A stretch of 64,000 bases of DNA from Dreissena polymorpha. Its lineage: Eukaryota > Mollusca > Bivalvia > Myida > Dreissenidae. The notes beneath the pieces are model-generated. The model was not told where the DNA came from. It ran no database searches and was given only the letters and a program-made list of their open reading frames with translations. Below are positions 34,745-58,100 of the stretch, piece after piece. The stretch is from positions 69,149,030 through 69,213,029 of the forward strand of contig NC_068366.1 of the NCBI RefSeq assembly GCF_020536995.1. Reading direction: 5' to 3'. Positions within the stretch are counted from its first letter, which is position 1. Each line of letters opens with the position of its first letter. Position numbers and translations under genes: made by a program.

Positions 34745-35410
34745 AAACACACATGTAGGAGACCCTTCAATACCATATCACTTCCATCTACATCGGCTGC
34801 AGACCGTTATTAAACCTGATATTTGACCTAATGGGTGGCTACAGCAGTGAAATCCAAGGCCTAAGCAACATACTTCATGAAAGGGAAGAAGCATTGCGGG
34901 TGGAGGTAAGTTCGGAGAAGTCAACGATCATGGTGATCAGCATGAACAATACCAGTGCAGACATCAACATGAATGGCGAGAACGTAGAAACAGTGATCGG
35001 ATCCAAGTGCATTTGAGATATCCTATCCACGGATGCTTCCCGAGCCGCTGATGTCCAGATACTAATTGTCATAGCGACCGCAGGGATGGTCATACTGATC
35101 AGGTTGTGTACACACAGCTGAATAAGCTTACCCACCAAGCTAAGTACCTACCAATTCCTCTTAGCGTTACTGCTATTATACCTGCTCACTGCATGTACAC
35201 TTATGCGGATACAGAATGCAGGATATATGTTTGTGGACACAAGTCTATACGAAGACTCGTCCGCATCTCCTACATAGAGCACAAGACCAACGAGTATCTC
35301 CGTAACAACGTAGCAAAACTTGTTAACCTACCAAAACCCTAAAAGCGACCATAAACGATGAAATCAGGCTAGGTTGGGGCATGTCACCAGACGAAGTAAA
35401 CGTGCCACTA
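34745..35410 (+). pseudogene. RTE-like LINE remnant: end of reverse transcriptase and C-terminal region
   Basis: 'LSNILHEREEALRVEVSSEK' and 'STIMVISMNNTSADI', then 'MNGENVETVIGSK' (34855-35010), match the thumb-side part of a LINE reverse transcriptase ('...EKSKIMV...NGE.LE.V..F.YLG'). 'SIRRLVRISYIEHKTNEYLR' (about 35244-35305) is the conserved C-terminal block of RTE/CR1-like elements, and 'ARLGHVTRRSK' near 35365 is a further match. Frames change between blocks and the catalytic core is absent, so this is a 5'-truncated dead copy. It ends about 500 bases before the lectin gene. Confidence 0.75.
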
Positions 35411-35954
35411 GTATGTTTACGTTAAATTCTTGTGCTTGGTTCTACGAAAGCGGAAATGAGCACTCTATGTATTTGTCTACTTTTACAAGATTTTTGTTTT
35501 TTAAATGAACGCCATATGTGCACAATAGTATAACATACGTGTGAAAACAAACGTTACCTTCACTTAGAACTAATAGTGAAATGATTAATTGAAATGTTAC
35601 CGCTCATGTCGGAAAGACGTGTATGCGGTGTGAAAAATTATAAACTTGACATATGTTTATGTTATACCACATTAAACATCACGCAAAGTAATAAATTAGT
35701 ACCAAACCTGATAGATAAGAATTGAATCTTACGAATAAAATGCTCTCGGTTAAGTAAAATAATGTTATAAAGCCACGAAACAACCAGTCACCGTCTTGTG
35801 AAAAAACGAAATCGTGAGTTTAATATTTTTGTTGTCATTTCTTTGCTCTGCGATAAGTTCGTGTTAATGTGTTTATTTTAAGTAAAGCCGTAAAGAGAAT
35901 GATACTGAATTATAATGTTAACTATATTTGTTTCAGATTTTAAAATATACCGAC
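35411..35954 (+). promoter_or_regulatory. Upstream and 5' untranslated region of the lectin gene
   Basis: A good acceptor (ATTTGTTTCAG) ends at 35937, 17 bases before the ATG at 35955. The ATG exon is therefore probably the second exon, with a non-coding first exon and promoter further upstream. No clear TATA site could be chosen. Confidence 0.45.
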
Positions 35955-47421
<11,467 letters not shown>

Positions 47422-49925
47422 AAAAAGTGCAACTGTTTGCAAATGTTTATGTTTGAAATTTAAATCAATGCAATCAGATGAGTCTTACTGATGTTATCCA
47501 AACTACCGTATTTTTACAATTATCAGATGGAACTGATTAAAATATCACGGCTGGTATATTACATTACTTGAAAAAGTTGTTAAGTTTTCATATTTTCAGT
47601 ATGTTCGGTAATACAATTGTATGGGTATGTAAACCAGGTAACTACCAATTAACTATAAGTAACGCAAGTAGATTTGTCATTATCGTCACTTGGTAAACCC
47701 ATGAATGCAAATTGTGCATGCGAAATGAATTGTATAGATTTTCTATATGAAATGATCAATCTACTTACGTTATTTGTAGTGTATATCGTTATGTCACATA
47801 TTTTCGCGATGTGCTTTCGATTTCACAATGCAAAATTGTATTACCAAATATACTGAAAATATTTACTTTTTCAAGTAATCTAATATACCAGTCGTGATAT
47901 TTTAATCAATATAAACTCATAATTGTAAAAAAACACGGTATTTTAGAACTTTTCTTGTTCGTTAATCTGCATGACGGCCCCTGATGAAAAAGGGACATAT
48001 ATAATGGTTATAGGAAACATGTGATACATATGTTTATCTTTACACGCTTTATAATACCTCACGTGACACTTACAATGTATTTAAAAAAAATGGAGATCAG
48101 GTTAACTATTGCAATGCAAAAATGCATTCCACGATTCTAATGTGTGTTGTGTGTAACCTGTATTTTTAATTTAGTTCAAATTTCGGAAAATGATCTCAAA
48201 GGTGATAACATAAATGCGAACAAGCTTGACAATTGTAATGTGAAAATAATGTTAAACTGTTAAACAATGGAGAATACGCCTGTGGTTAATATATTTGAGT
48301 GATATCTGATACAAACACACGATATCATGCTTCGTAAATTAGTAGTTATACACATGATGCACGCTGGAAGCTTCAATTCAAAAATACAGTTAAGCAACGA
48401 AATAAATAATGTAATACTGAGTATGATTAAACATGTAGACGCAACTGGAAATTCATATTTTAATATAACGAAGAAGCTAAAGCACAATTATATAAGATAT
48501 ATATCAAATGAAAAAAGTATATATTGACATGCTATATTGCAACTACAATGATTCATCATATTTGTTTTGCAATAACGTTTGGGTTTAACCGTCTTTGTTC
48601 CCTGTTATTATTTTAATTTGAATATACATGTATTCTTAAATTTAGATCTGCGCTATCGCAGTCACATAATCAAATGCAGAACCTTCCCATTAAAATATCC
48701 AATACCAATAGGATAAATAATCTATAGTTTGAATTTGAAAACGAAATAAAATACATTAACGACCTTAAACGTAGGTAAGTGATAGACTCCAACTGCAATT
48801 TATAGAAGACGGATATTTTAATACAAAATATGTTTAATGATAGTAAACTCGCCATAAAACAAAACCCGAATACTTTCCATGCGTAAAAAGACGTTACTAT
48901 ACCCAGCATTCATCACATTGTAAAAACGATTAAGGATTCTCTAAAAAACGTTATAGATTTCGCGCTGCTAATAGTAAGGAAAAATTATCTTATATGAACG
49001 ATGCGTCAGTCGCAATCACGTTATTTGGGAATGACGATAACCTATGCGAGAAAATCATTAAATGATCTGACCAATGTTTTAATATATGTTAAGATAAATA
49101 CAAGCAATTGTCTATCCGGACGATTTGTATAAGATATTTTTGAAACAAAATATCAAAAGGTCATATTAAACGTTGAATTTGAATTCCAGTCGAACCGAAC
49201 TATAACAATTAAACAATGTTATAGCCATTCCCGCGTGTGGATTTTAGCTCAAACGCGTGTGCGTAATTAGGCTGTTCAATCACGTAACATACTTCGGGAA
49301 CAATTAAATCATAGCATATCCATATTTCGGTATAATTAGTGAAACCCGGTTAAGTTGAAATTAAGCACATGTACGAAGTAAACCTCTGCAACTGCAGGAG
49401 AATAGCTTTAAAATCAAGTGATCCTGTATGTATGGTAAGGAATCGATTGGCAAACAGTAAATAGATAACATGACTCACACATGCACAATCACAACGTATT
49501 GCGGTAATGTTGTACGGGCCTTTACTGATTGATATGATATTGCTTTGATAAACCACCGTTTGTGTTACATACCGCCATAACGGACTGACAACACAATATG
49601 TATTATAATTTAGTATAATTTTATCACATGTCATACCATGTTTCCCATGTAATATAACCATTACGAATATGTGTATCTTACAAATGTGTAATATAAGCGT
49701 TTTCGTTGGCTTAGTTTTCGTTCGATTAACCAATCGCGTGTTTTTTATTAAATGACGTTGCAAGTTCAAATGACGTCACGAAATGAAAACAACATTCGGG
49801 ATTTATCAATATGTTTGCGTAAATATTTATTTAATTTGCACATTCAAAAGCATTTGATAAAAAATATATAACACTCGTTCTCATATCATACCATATTTTA
49901 TTTAACTCGTCCAGGAAATTTGTAA
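47422..49925. other. AT-rich downstream region, no gene seen
   Basis: Contains the lectin 3' untranslated region; the polyadenylation site was not resolved. Open frames of 60-139 codons have no motif and include repeat-free AT-rich DNA only. I looked for further lectin exons and found none. Confidence 0.4.
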
Positions 49926-50389
49926 GTAAGCTTGCCAAAGGATCTCGCTTACCCACACAATCTCTGAACTCGTTTAATAAAACATAGTATGATAGGACAA
50001 CTCCTGCAAAATCCTATATGAATGATTCTTTAAAAAAATGCAACTATGTATTGTTGTGCAACAAATATTTCAAAACTAGTTTTGTCAGTCTACGAAGCAA
50101 TTTCCAAGGATTTATTCTAATTGTTCAATTTGATTTACAATTTGTATTAAAAACTTTCGGATGTAAAGATCATCAACAAGAATAAGAGATACATTTTAGA
50201 AGATCTTGATTTTTGGTTAATCTTCAAACTGTTCCCAACTTTGATTAAATGAAGTCCCCTTTATTCAAGGGCCGTACTGTATTGGTAGAAAAATGTATTG
50301 TAATTATACTTTGTGATTAAATATGTAATTGCGAATGTTTTCTATGTTAACCGTTAAACATGAATAGTTGAATTTAAATGCTTTAAAGG
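49926..50389 (+). repeat. Segment A, donor-like copy of a 464-bp duplicated block
   Basis: Starts GTAAGCTTGCCAAAGGATCT and ends '...TTAAATGCTTTAAAGG'. It is repeated at 52101-52564 with the same length and only about four substitutions. It is non-coding, with no terminal inverted repeats and no target duplication around this copy. Confidence 0.93.
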
Positions 50390-51868
50390 TTATTGCAATA
50401 TCAAAGAAGTACCGAATGCATATATTAACTGTTAAACAGTCCATATTGTTAGCGTTGCGCAGTGTCGGTACCATAGTCAAGAGGGTTAACGACAGGCGTG
50501 GTTATTGCTAATTCAAAACAATATTCCGAGCCGACGACCGGATATATTGGTGGCACGTCCAATTTATGGACGTCCTCACGAGGACAGCAATTCCATAATT
50601 GCTTAAGTTAACATTAAACTATGCAGACAGTAACAGTTCAGTTATGATCATAAATTGAGTTTCGCGTTTCATGTGATAACAATTAACACGTTACTGTCAT
50701 TTTGGTAACATACGACATACATTCATGTACCCATTAACTCATTTGTTACTACATTTTAAAATAGATGGGAATACCGATTTTTTTTTCGATTGACTGTAGC
50801 CTATGTTTCGAATTAATATTTCCTTACACATCTATAATTAATTGCAATTCTTATGTATACGTATTTTGAGCTTGCTCTCGTGAACAACACATACCGACAA
50901 TTGCATTCTAAATCGTGAACAGCAAAAAAAAACAGCAAAAAATGGATAAGAAGCGACACATGTGACTACTTTATGATAACTAATCGTGCACATTTTGTAT
51001 TATTCAATTGATTGCGAATATTATATACGGATTCAGATATTCGATGTGCCTCCTAATTTAAAAGCACCGATGCAACACTCAGATTATTCAGAATTAAGGA
51101 TATATGACTTTTTTCGTGCATTGAAATTATATGTTTGTTCAGTGACGGTAATTTCCTTACAGTACATTGTTATCAATAGATATATTGGATGCAATTATTA
51201 CAAATTGTTCGATTGAGTCAATCACTTAAGATGGTGTCATGTAATACCGTAATAGTAAAAAATTGTGTATCAAGCGACCGTTCATATACACAGTCACATT
51301 ATAATTATGTTGATATACATATGCTAATTGTGAAGCTTTACTTTCAACATCTGCAACAAAGGAATCTACACAAGAACAATTAGTTTGAAAAGTTACAAAG
51401 TTACGACTAGAATAAATTTACACTTCCCACGAAGAACTATTTTATGAGAAATACCACTTCGGTGTGATAACTCATTAAATTTAATGATAACATGAAAAAA
51501 AAACGCGCAAAAAGTAATTCGATCTGTTTTCAAGCTCATTCACACGATTATCGCGTCTAATACATGTATAGGACGACAGAGTTCAGGAGCATGCATAGCT
51601 TGTATCATAATAATATTACTCAAACAGGTTGCATCGGATATTCGTTTTGTTGGTGTTCAATTGCCTATTGACATGTTAGATGTTTGGTATTTTTGCTTAA
51701 GATGCAACAGTTTAGATACCTTTTATCATGAGATTGGTGTAAAGATGTTTGAATCAAACTTATGACTCAAATCTCAAAGAAATATTCATCTTGAGTAAAT
51801 TGAAAATCATGAACACAAATGTGGAAAACCTAATTATTTTATGAAATATGTGGAAATAGACGTTTATT
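50390..51868. other. AT-rich sequence, no gene seen
   Basis: No supported feature. Confidence 0.35.
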
Positions 51869-52103
51869 GGGTAAGTAAATATTTTAAAATTTAAGCAATT
51901 TAATTTCATAAATACATGTAGTAAACATATTGCTTGTGTTTGCTTTTGTTAACTTAAATGATAATGTATATGCCAAGCGTATTTGTGTTTGGATGAAAAT
52001 GGACACATTAAATAGCTTTAGCTAGCAATATAACATATGCGATAATACGTTTGTTAGAAATAAACTTAACAGTTTATAGTATAAAAAACGACCATATCAT
52101 GTA
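51869..52103 (+). repeat. Segment B, first copy of a 235-bp direct duplication
   Basis: Starts GGGTAAGTAAATATTTTAAA and ends 'CCATATCATGTA'. By eye it is identical to 52563-52797. It overlaps the start of A' by the three bases GTA. Confidence 0.93.
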
Positions 52104-52564
52104 AGCTTGCCAAAGGATCTCGCTTACCCACACAATCTCTGAACTCGTTTAATAAAACATAGTATGATAGGACAACTCCTGCAAAATCCTATATGAATGA
52201 TTCTTTAAAAAAATGCAACTATGTATTGTTGTGCAACAAATATTTCAAAACTAGTTTTGTCAGTCTACGAAGCAATTTCATAGGATTTATTCTAATTGTT
52301 CAATTTGATTTACAATTTGTATTAAAAACTTTCGGATGTAAAGATCATCAACAAGAATAAGAGATACATTTTAGAAGATCTTGATTTTTGGTTCATCTTC
52401 AAACTGTTCCCAACTTTGATTAAATGAAGTCCCCTTTATTCAAGGGCCGTACTGTATTGGTAGAAAAATGTATTGTAATTATACTTTGTGATTAAATATG
52501 TAATTGCGAATGTTTTCTATATTAACCGTTAAACATGAATAGTTGAATTTAAATGCTTTAAAGG
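52101..52564 (+). repeat. Segment A', copy of 49926-50389 inserted between the two B copies
   Basis: 464 bp, near-identical to A and in the same orientation, about 2.18 kb away. It shares GTA with the end of B and GG with the start of B'. See the finding on this rearrangement. Confidence 0.93.
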
Positions 52565-52797
52565 GTAAGTAAATATTTTAAAATTTAAGCAATTTAATTT
52601 CATAAATACATGTAGTAAACATATTGCTTGTGTTTGCTTTTGTTAACTTAAATGATAATGTATATGCCAAGCGTATTTGTGTTTGGATGAAAATGGACAC
52701 ATTAAATAGCTTTAGCTAGCAATATAACATATGCGATAATACGTTTGTTAGAAATAAACTTAACAGTTTATAGTATAAAAAACGACCATATCATGTA
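52563..52797 (+). repeat. Segment B', second copy of the 235-bp direct duplication
   Basis: Same 235 bp as 51869-52103. After it the sequence continues into unique DNA ('CATATATATTAATATATTAA'). Confidence 0.93.
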
Positions 52798-54103
52798 CAT
52801 ATATATTAATATATTAAGTGTGTTTGAAGAATTATTTTAAATTTAAGCATGACTGAACTTTACAAAAACTAAAATCCTTTATTTAGCTCACACATTGAAG
52901 GTGTATATAACTATATATGGAGCTGTCTTATTCTATCATAGTAATCGTGATCATTAAACATTTATTATAATTTTGAGGGAACACACAAGGGAGCTTAATA
53001 CAATTATTCGTCATGTTCATATGCAGTTGCTTATTATAAGAACCAATGTTGAAGCGAATTATACTCCAATCAACATGCTGCATCAAACTTGGACAACACA
53101 CGTGCAAATTAATATGTCAAACGTAGGAATCCGTGTCAGAACGATTTTGGGGTTTATGAATCATATTAAGTGTTAAATCTTGTCCTAGTCACATAACGTT
53201 AACACGATATATTTTTTATTGGACAATTTTACGTTGTAGTTTAAATACTTATAACTAATTAGTGTTTGCATAACTTGCCACAAACGCCGTATTATATGCA
53301 AGACGGGCGCATTTTTGTAGCATTTGTAAAGACGTTTTGTAAACCGTCAACGCCGATTCAAACTTCTGCTACAGTTCCAAGTAATGCCCTAGCATGTTCT
53401 AGGAGGTTTCAAAATGGGATACGAAGATAAGATGAATCTTGTAGGTTTAAGGTGTTAAGTAAATATAGATAATTTCATTAAAGCTTCAAACCGTATAGAA
53501 TTTTGGTGGAGCAGTATTCATGTACGATACTGCAGATAGTTGATATGGAGTTCGATTTACACACAAAAGAAGTCGTCCTTGCTAAAATGTTATCACATAA
53601 AACTTGATATATTATTGTCGCCGAAACGCCCTCGGTACAGTTCACACTTCAATAATTAAGTTACAAATATCGTCTCTGCTTTTCTCAATACCAAACAGAC
53701 CGATTGTCTTTGTTGAATGTACTTTTCCCATAATTGTTATACGACCGGCAATGCTAAACACTTCGAAGGGGACATAAACAACCGGTATATAAGATTAGAT
53801 TGTGTATCGTCGACGATTTGCATTTCCATAAAATCAAAATATTTACAAGCTACAAACTAAATATCTGTATTACAATAAAAAACTGATACCTTTTAAAGAA
53901 TGTTATACAAGAATTGTACAAGCAACTAACAACTATGAACAATTGCTTACTAAATCTCTCTTAAGCATGTATTTCCTTGTAATTTTAAACCCCTTTTGAT
54001 TGCACAAATAAATTCCGTTAAAAACTAACAATTCTACATTTCTATTGATCTAATGTTCGCATTATAAGTGTTTGCATTTACAAATAAATGATGCTTCGTC
54101 ATT
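52798..54103. other. AT-rich sequence, no gene seen
   Basis: No supported feature; open frames here are short and unremarkable. Confidence 0.35.
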
Positions 54104-54451
54104 TTAAGATAAACAAGAAATACAAAACATACAACAATGTCTCATCAGCGGAAATAATAACTCAAGGCGCTGTAAGCGCTGAAGGCCTCCGGCTAGATTT
54201 AGTGTGCTTGGGAAAAAGTATTGTCCAAATTTCTCCCTTTGTCCGAATGTATACGGATTGACCCTAGCGGTTGAGTGCAGAAGCTCAGAGACTGTAAGAA
54301 AAAACAATATTTGTGTATATACTACAGTGTACATAGACGGTAGAGGACTACACGATACTGGTGGTGGGAACGATAACCTTTCGTTCAACTCTACAGATCT
54401 GGTAGAGGTTCGTCTACATAGGCGGTTAAGATAAACAACAACAACAACAAC
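54104..54451 (+). mobile_element. Possible SINE-like insertion with (AAC)n tail
   Basis: A GC-richer segment ('AGGCGCTGTAAGCGCTGAAG', 'GGCCTCCGGC', 'CTGGTAGAGGTTCGTC') is bracketed by the same 13-mer, TTAAGATAAACAA, at 54104-54116 and 54426-54438. The second is followed by (CAA)n. The direct repeats and simple tail fit a short retroposon, but no clear A and B boxes were recognised. Open frames of 76 and 94 codons run through it without known motifs. Confidence 0.35.
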
Positions 54452-55183
54452 GTGGCCGCAAACAAACTTTTATTGTCGGCGCCAAATAAGTTACTTTCAA
54501 TAGCCTAAAATAACTTTTTATTACATAATTAACAGATCATGATAACACGCATACTTCTTTTTTAATGTGTATACAAAAGAAAATCCACTTACCCAGATAA
54601 AAAACGGTGTACAGATTGTGTACTTTGTCTCACGTAGAACTTATCGCGCTCGATTTGTGCGCTAGCCCATAACCGGTTACTTCGTCTATTTCCGAGAATG
54701 ATCGTGAATATTAGTGTGTTTTTTTTTCATTTTCTTTTCTCTGGAATGTCTTGTTAACGCAAAATAAAATTACAATATTTTTAAATATGTTTATAAATAC
54801 CAAATATAAGGTGTTCAAATAATGCCTAAAAAAAAATTCTTAATGTCTCCGTAAACACTCGTATCTGTTTGGCCTTGACCGTCAAGTGAGGAATTTATTC
54901 TCGCATGCATATGTAAACAATAAATACTATGTCGTAGCCAATGCTGAGCAAGTTAGCTTCAATAATATTTGTTTACACTTTTTATGACACTGTCATGTTA
55001 TTTAGTGAATATTCTGTATTTACTAGGTGGGTTTTTGAGATCTGCAAAAAATCTATTTTTTTTGCGCATGAATTAAGTGGTAAATCGGAGTTTTGAGAAT
55101 TTGGTTTTTGCCAGCCAGCCAATTCGGATAGGCTCAGAAATTGGTATCATTACTATGGCCTGAGGGCTACGCCGCAGGCCAAA
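54452..55183. other. Unique flank left of the satellite, no gene seen
   Basis: AT-rich. The last 30 bases hold a small GC palindrome, 'GGCCTGAGGGCTACGCCGCA' followed by 'GGCC', right at the satellite edge. Confidence 0.35.
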
Positions 55184-58100
55184 AATCAACTGTCTTTACA
55201 GTAATTTAGGTGGAACCGAGCTCACCAAATCAGTATAATCAATCAACTGTCATCACAGTAATTTAGGTAGAACCGAGCTCACCAAACCAGTATAATCAAT
55301 CAACCGTCCTTACAGTAATAGAAGTAGAACCGAGCTCACCAAACCAGTATAATCAATCAACTGTTCTTACAGTAATTTAGGTAAAACCGAGCTCACCAAA
55401 CCGGTAAAGTCAATCAACTGTCCTTACGTTAATTTAGGTAGAACCGAGCTCACCAAACCGGTATAATCAATCAACTGTCATTACAGTAATTTAGGTAGAA
55501 CCGAGCCCAACAAACCAGTATTATCAATCAACTGCCTTTACAGTAATTTAGGTAGAACCGAGCTCACCAAACCAGTATAATCAATCAACTTTATTTACAG
55601 TAATTTAGGTTGAACCGAGCTCACCAAACCGGTATAATCAATCAACTGTCTTTACAGTAATTTAGGTGGAACCGAGCTCACCAAACCAGTATAATACATC
55701 AACTGTCTTAACAGTAATATTGGTAGAACCGAGCTCACCAAACCGGTAACCAAACCGGTATAATCAATCAACTGTCTTTACAGTAATTTAGGTGGAACCA
55801 CACTCACCAAACCGGTATAATCAATCAACTGTCGTTACAGTAATTTAGGTTGAACCGAGCTTACCAAACTTGTATAATCAATCAACTGTCTTTACATTAA
55901 TTTAAGTAGATCCGATCTCACCAAACCGGTATAATCAATCAACTATCTTTACAGTAATTGAGGTAGAACCGAGCTCACCAAACCAGTATAATCAATCAAC
56001 TGTCTTAACAGTAATTTAGGTTGAAACGAGCTCACCAAACCCGTATAATCAATAAACTGTCCTTACAGTAATTTAGGTAGAACCGAGCTCACCAAACCGG
56101 TATAATCAATCAACTGTCTCTATAGTAATTTAGGTAGAACCGAGCTTACCAAACCGGTATAATCAATCAACAGTCTTTACAGTAATTTAGGTAAAACCGA
56201 GCTTACCAAACCGGTATAATCAATCAACTGTCTTTAAAGTAATTTAGGTAAAACCGAGCTCACCAAACCAGTATAATCAATTAACTGTCCCGACAGTAAT
56301 TTAGGTCGAACCGAGCTCACCAGACCGGTATAATAAATCAACTGTCCTTACAGTAATTTAGGTAGAACCGAGCTCACCTAACCGGTATAATCAATCAACT
56401 GTCGTTTCAGTAATTTAGCTTCAACCGAGCTCACCGAACCGGTATAATCAATCAACTGTCTTTACAGTAATTTAGATCGAACCGAGCTTACCAAACCGGT
56501 ATAATCAATCAACTGTCCTTACAGTAATTTCGGTAGAACCGAGCTCACCAAACCAGTATAATTAATAAACTGTCTTTACATTAATTTAGGTAGCACCGAG
56601 CTTACAAAACCGGTATAATCACTCAACTGTCCTTAGAGTAATTTAGGTAGAACCGAGCTAACAAAACCAGTATAATCAATCAACTGTCCTTACAGTAACT
56701 TAGGTAGAAACGAGCTCACCAAACCGGTATAATCAATCAACTGTCCTAACAGTTTAGGTCGAGCCGAGCTCACCAACCGGTATAATCAATCAACTGTCCT
56801 TACAGTATTGAAATAGTACCGAGCTCACCAAACCAATAAAATCAATCAACTGTCCTTAAAGTAATTTAGGTAAAACCGAGCTCACCAAATCAGTATGGTC
56901 AATCAACTGTGCTTACGGTAATTTTGGTAGAATCGAGCTCACCAAACCGGTTTAATCAATCAAATTTCTTTACAGTAATTTAGTGGAACCGAGCTCACCA
57001 AACCAGTATAATCAATCAACTGCCTTTACAGTAATTTAGGTAGAACCGAGCTCACCAAACCAGTATAATCCATTAACTATCCTTACAGTAATTTAGGTAC
57101 ATCCGAGCTCACCAACCGGTATAATCAATCAACTGTCTTTACAGTAATTTAGGTTGAACCGAGCTCACCAAACCGGTATAATCAATCAACTGTCTTTACA
57201 GTAATTTAGGTGGAACCGAGCTCAACAGGCCAGTATATTCAATCAACTGTCTTTACAGTAATTTTGGTAGAACCGAGCTCACCAAACCGGTATAATCAAT
57301 CACTGTATTTACAGTAATTTATGTGGAACCGAGCTCACCAAACCAGTATAATCAATCAACTGTCTTTTCAGTAATTTAGGTAGAACCGAGCTTACCAAAC
57401 CAGTATAATCAATCAACTGTCTTTTCATAAATTTAATGAGAACCGAGCTCACCAAACCGGTATAATCAATCAACTGTCGTAACAATAATTTAGGTGCAAC
57501 CGAGCTCACCAAACCGATATAATCAATCAACTGTCTTTACAGTAATTTAGATCGAACCAAGCTCACCAAACCGGTATAATCAATCAACTGTCTTAAAAGT
57601 AATTTCGGTAGAACCGAGCTCACCAAACCAGTATAATCAATCAACTGTCTTTACATTAATTTAGGTAGAACCGAACTCACCAAACCAGTATAATCACTCA
57701 ACTGTCCTTAGAGTAGTTTAGGTAGAACCGAGCTCACCAAACCAGTATAATCAATCAACTGTCCTTACAGTAACTTAGGTAGAACCGAGCTAAAAATATC
57801 GGTATAATCAATCAACTGTCCTAACAGTTTAGGTAGAACCGAGCTCACCAAACCGGTTTAATCAATCAACTGTCCTTACAGTAATTTAGTCACAACCAAG
57901 CTCACCAAACCAGTATAGTCAATCAACTGTCCTTACGGTAATTTAGGTAGAACCGAGCTCACCAAACCGGTATATTCGATCAACTGTCTTTACACAAATT
58001 TAGGTAGAACCGAGCTCACCAAACCAGTATAATCAATCAACTGCCTTAACAGTAATTTAGGTAGAATCGAGCTCACCAAACCAGTATAATCAATCAACTA

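Noticed and set aside
49350-49769. 139-codon minus-strand open frame
   Set aside because: No motif, no family likeness and no splice context, in DNA where frames of this length can occur by chance.
51869-52797. B-A'-B' as a retroelement with long terminal repeats
   Set aside because: The middle is only about 460 bp, non-coding, and is itself a copy of nearby unique DNA. Microhomology at the joins and the absence of a target duplication fit a repair event better.
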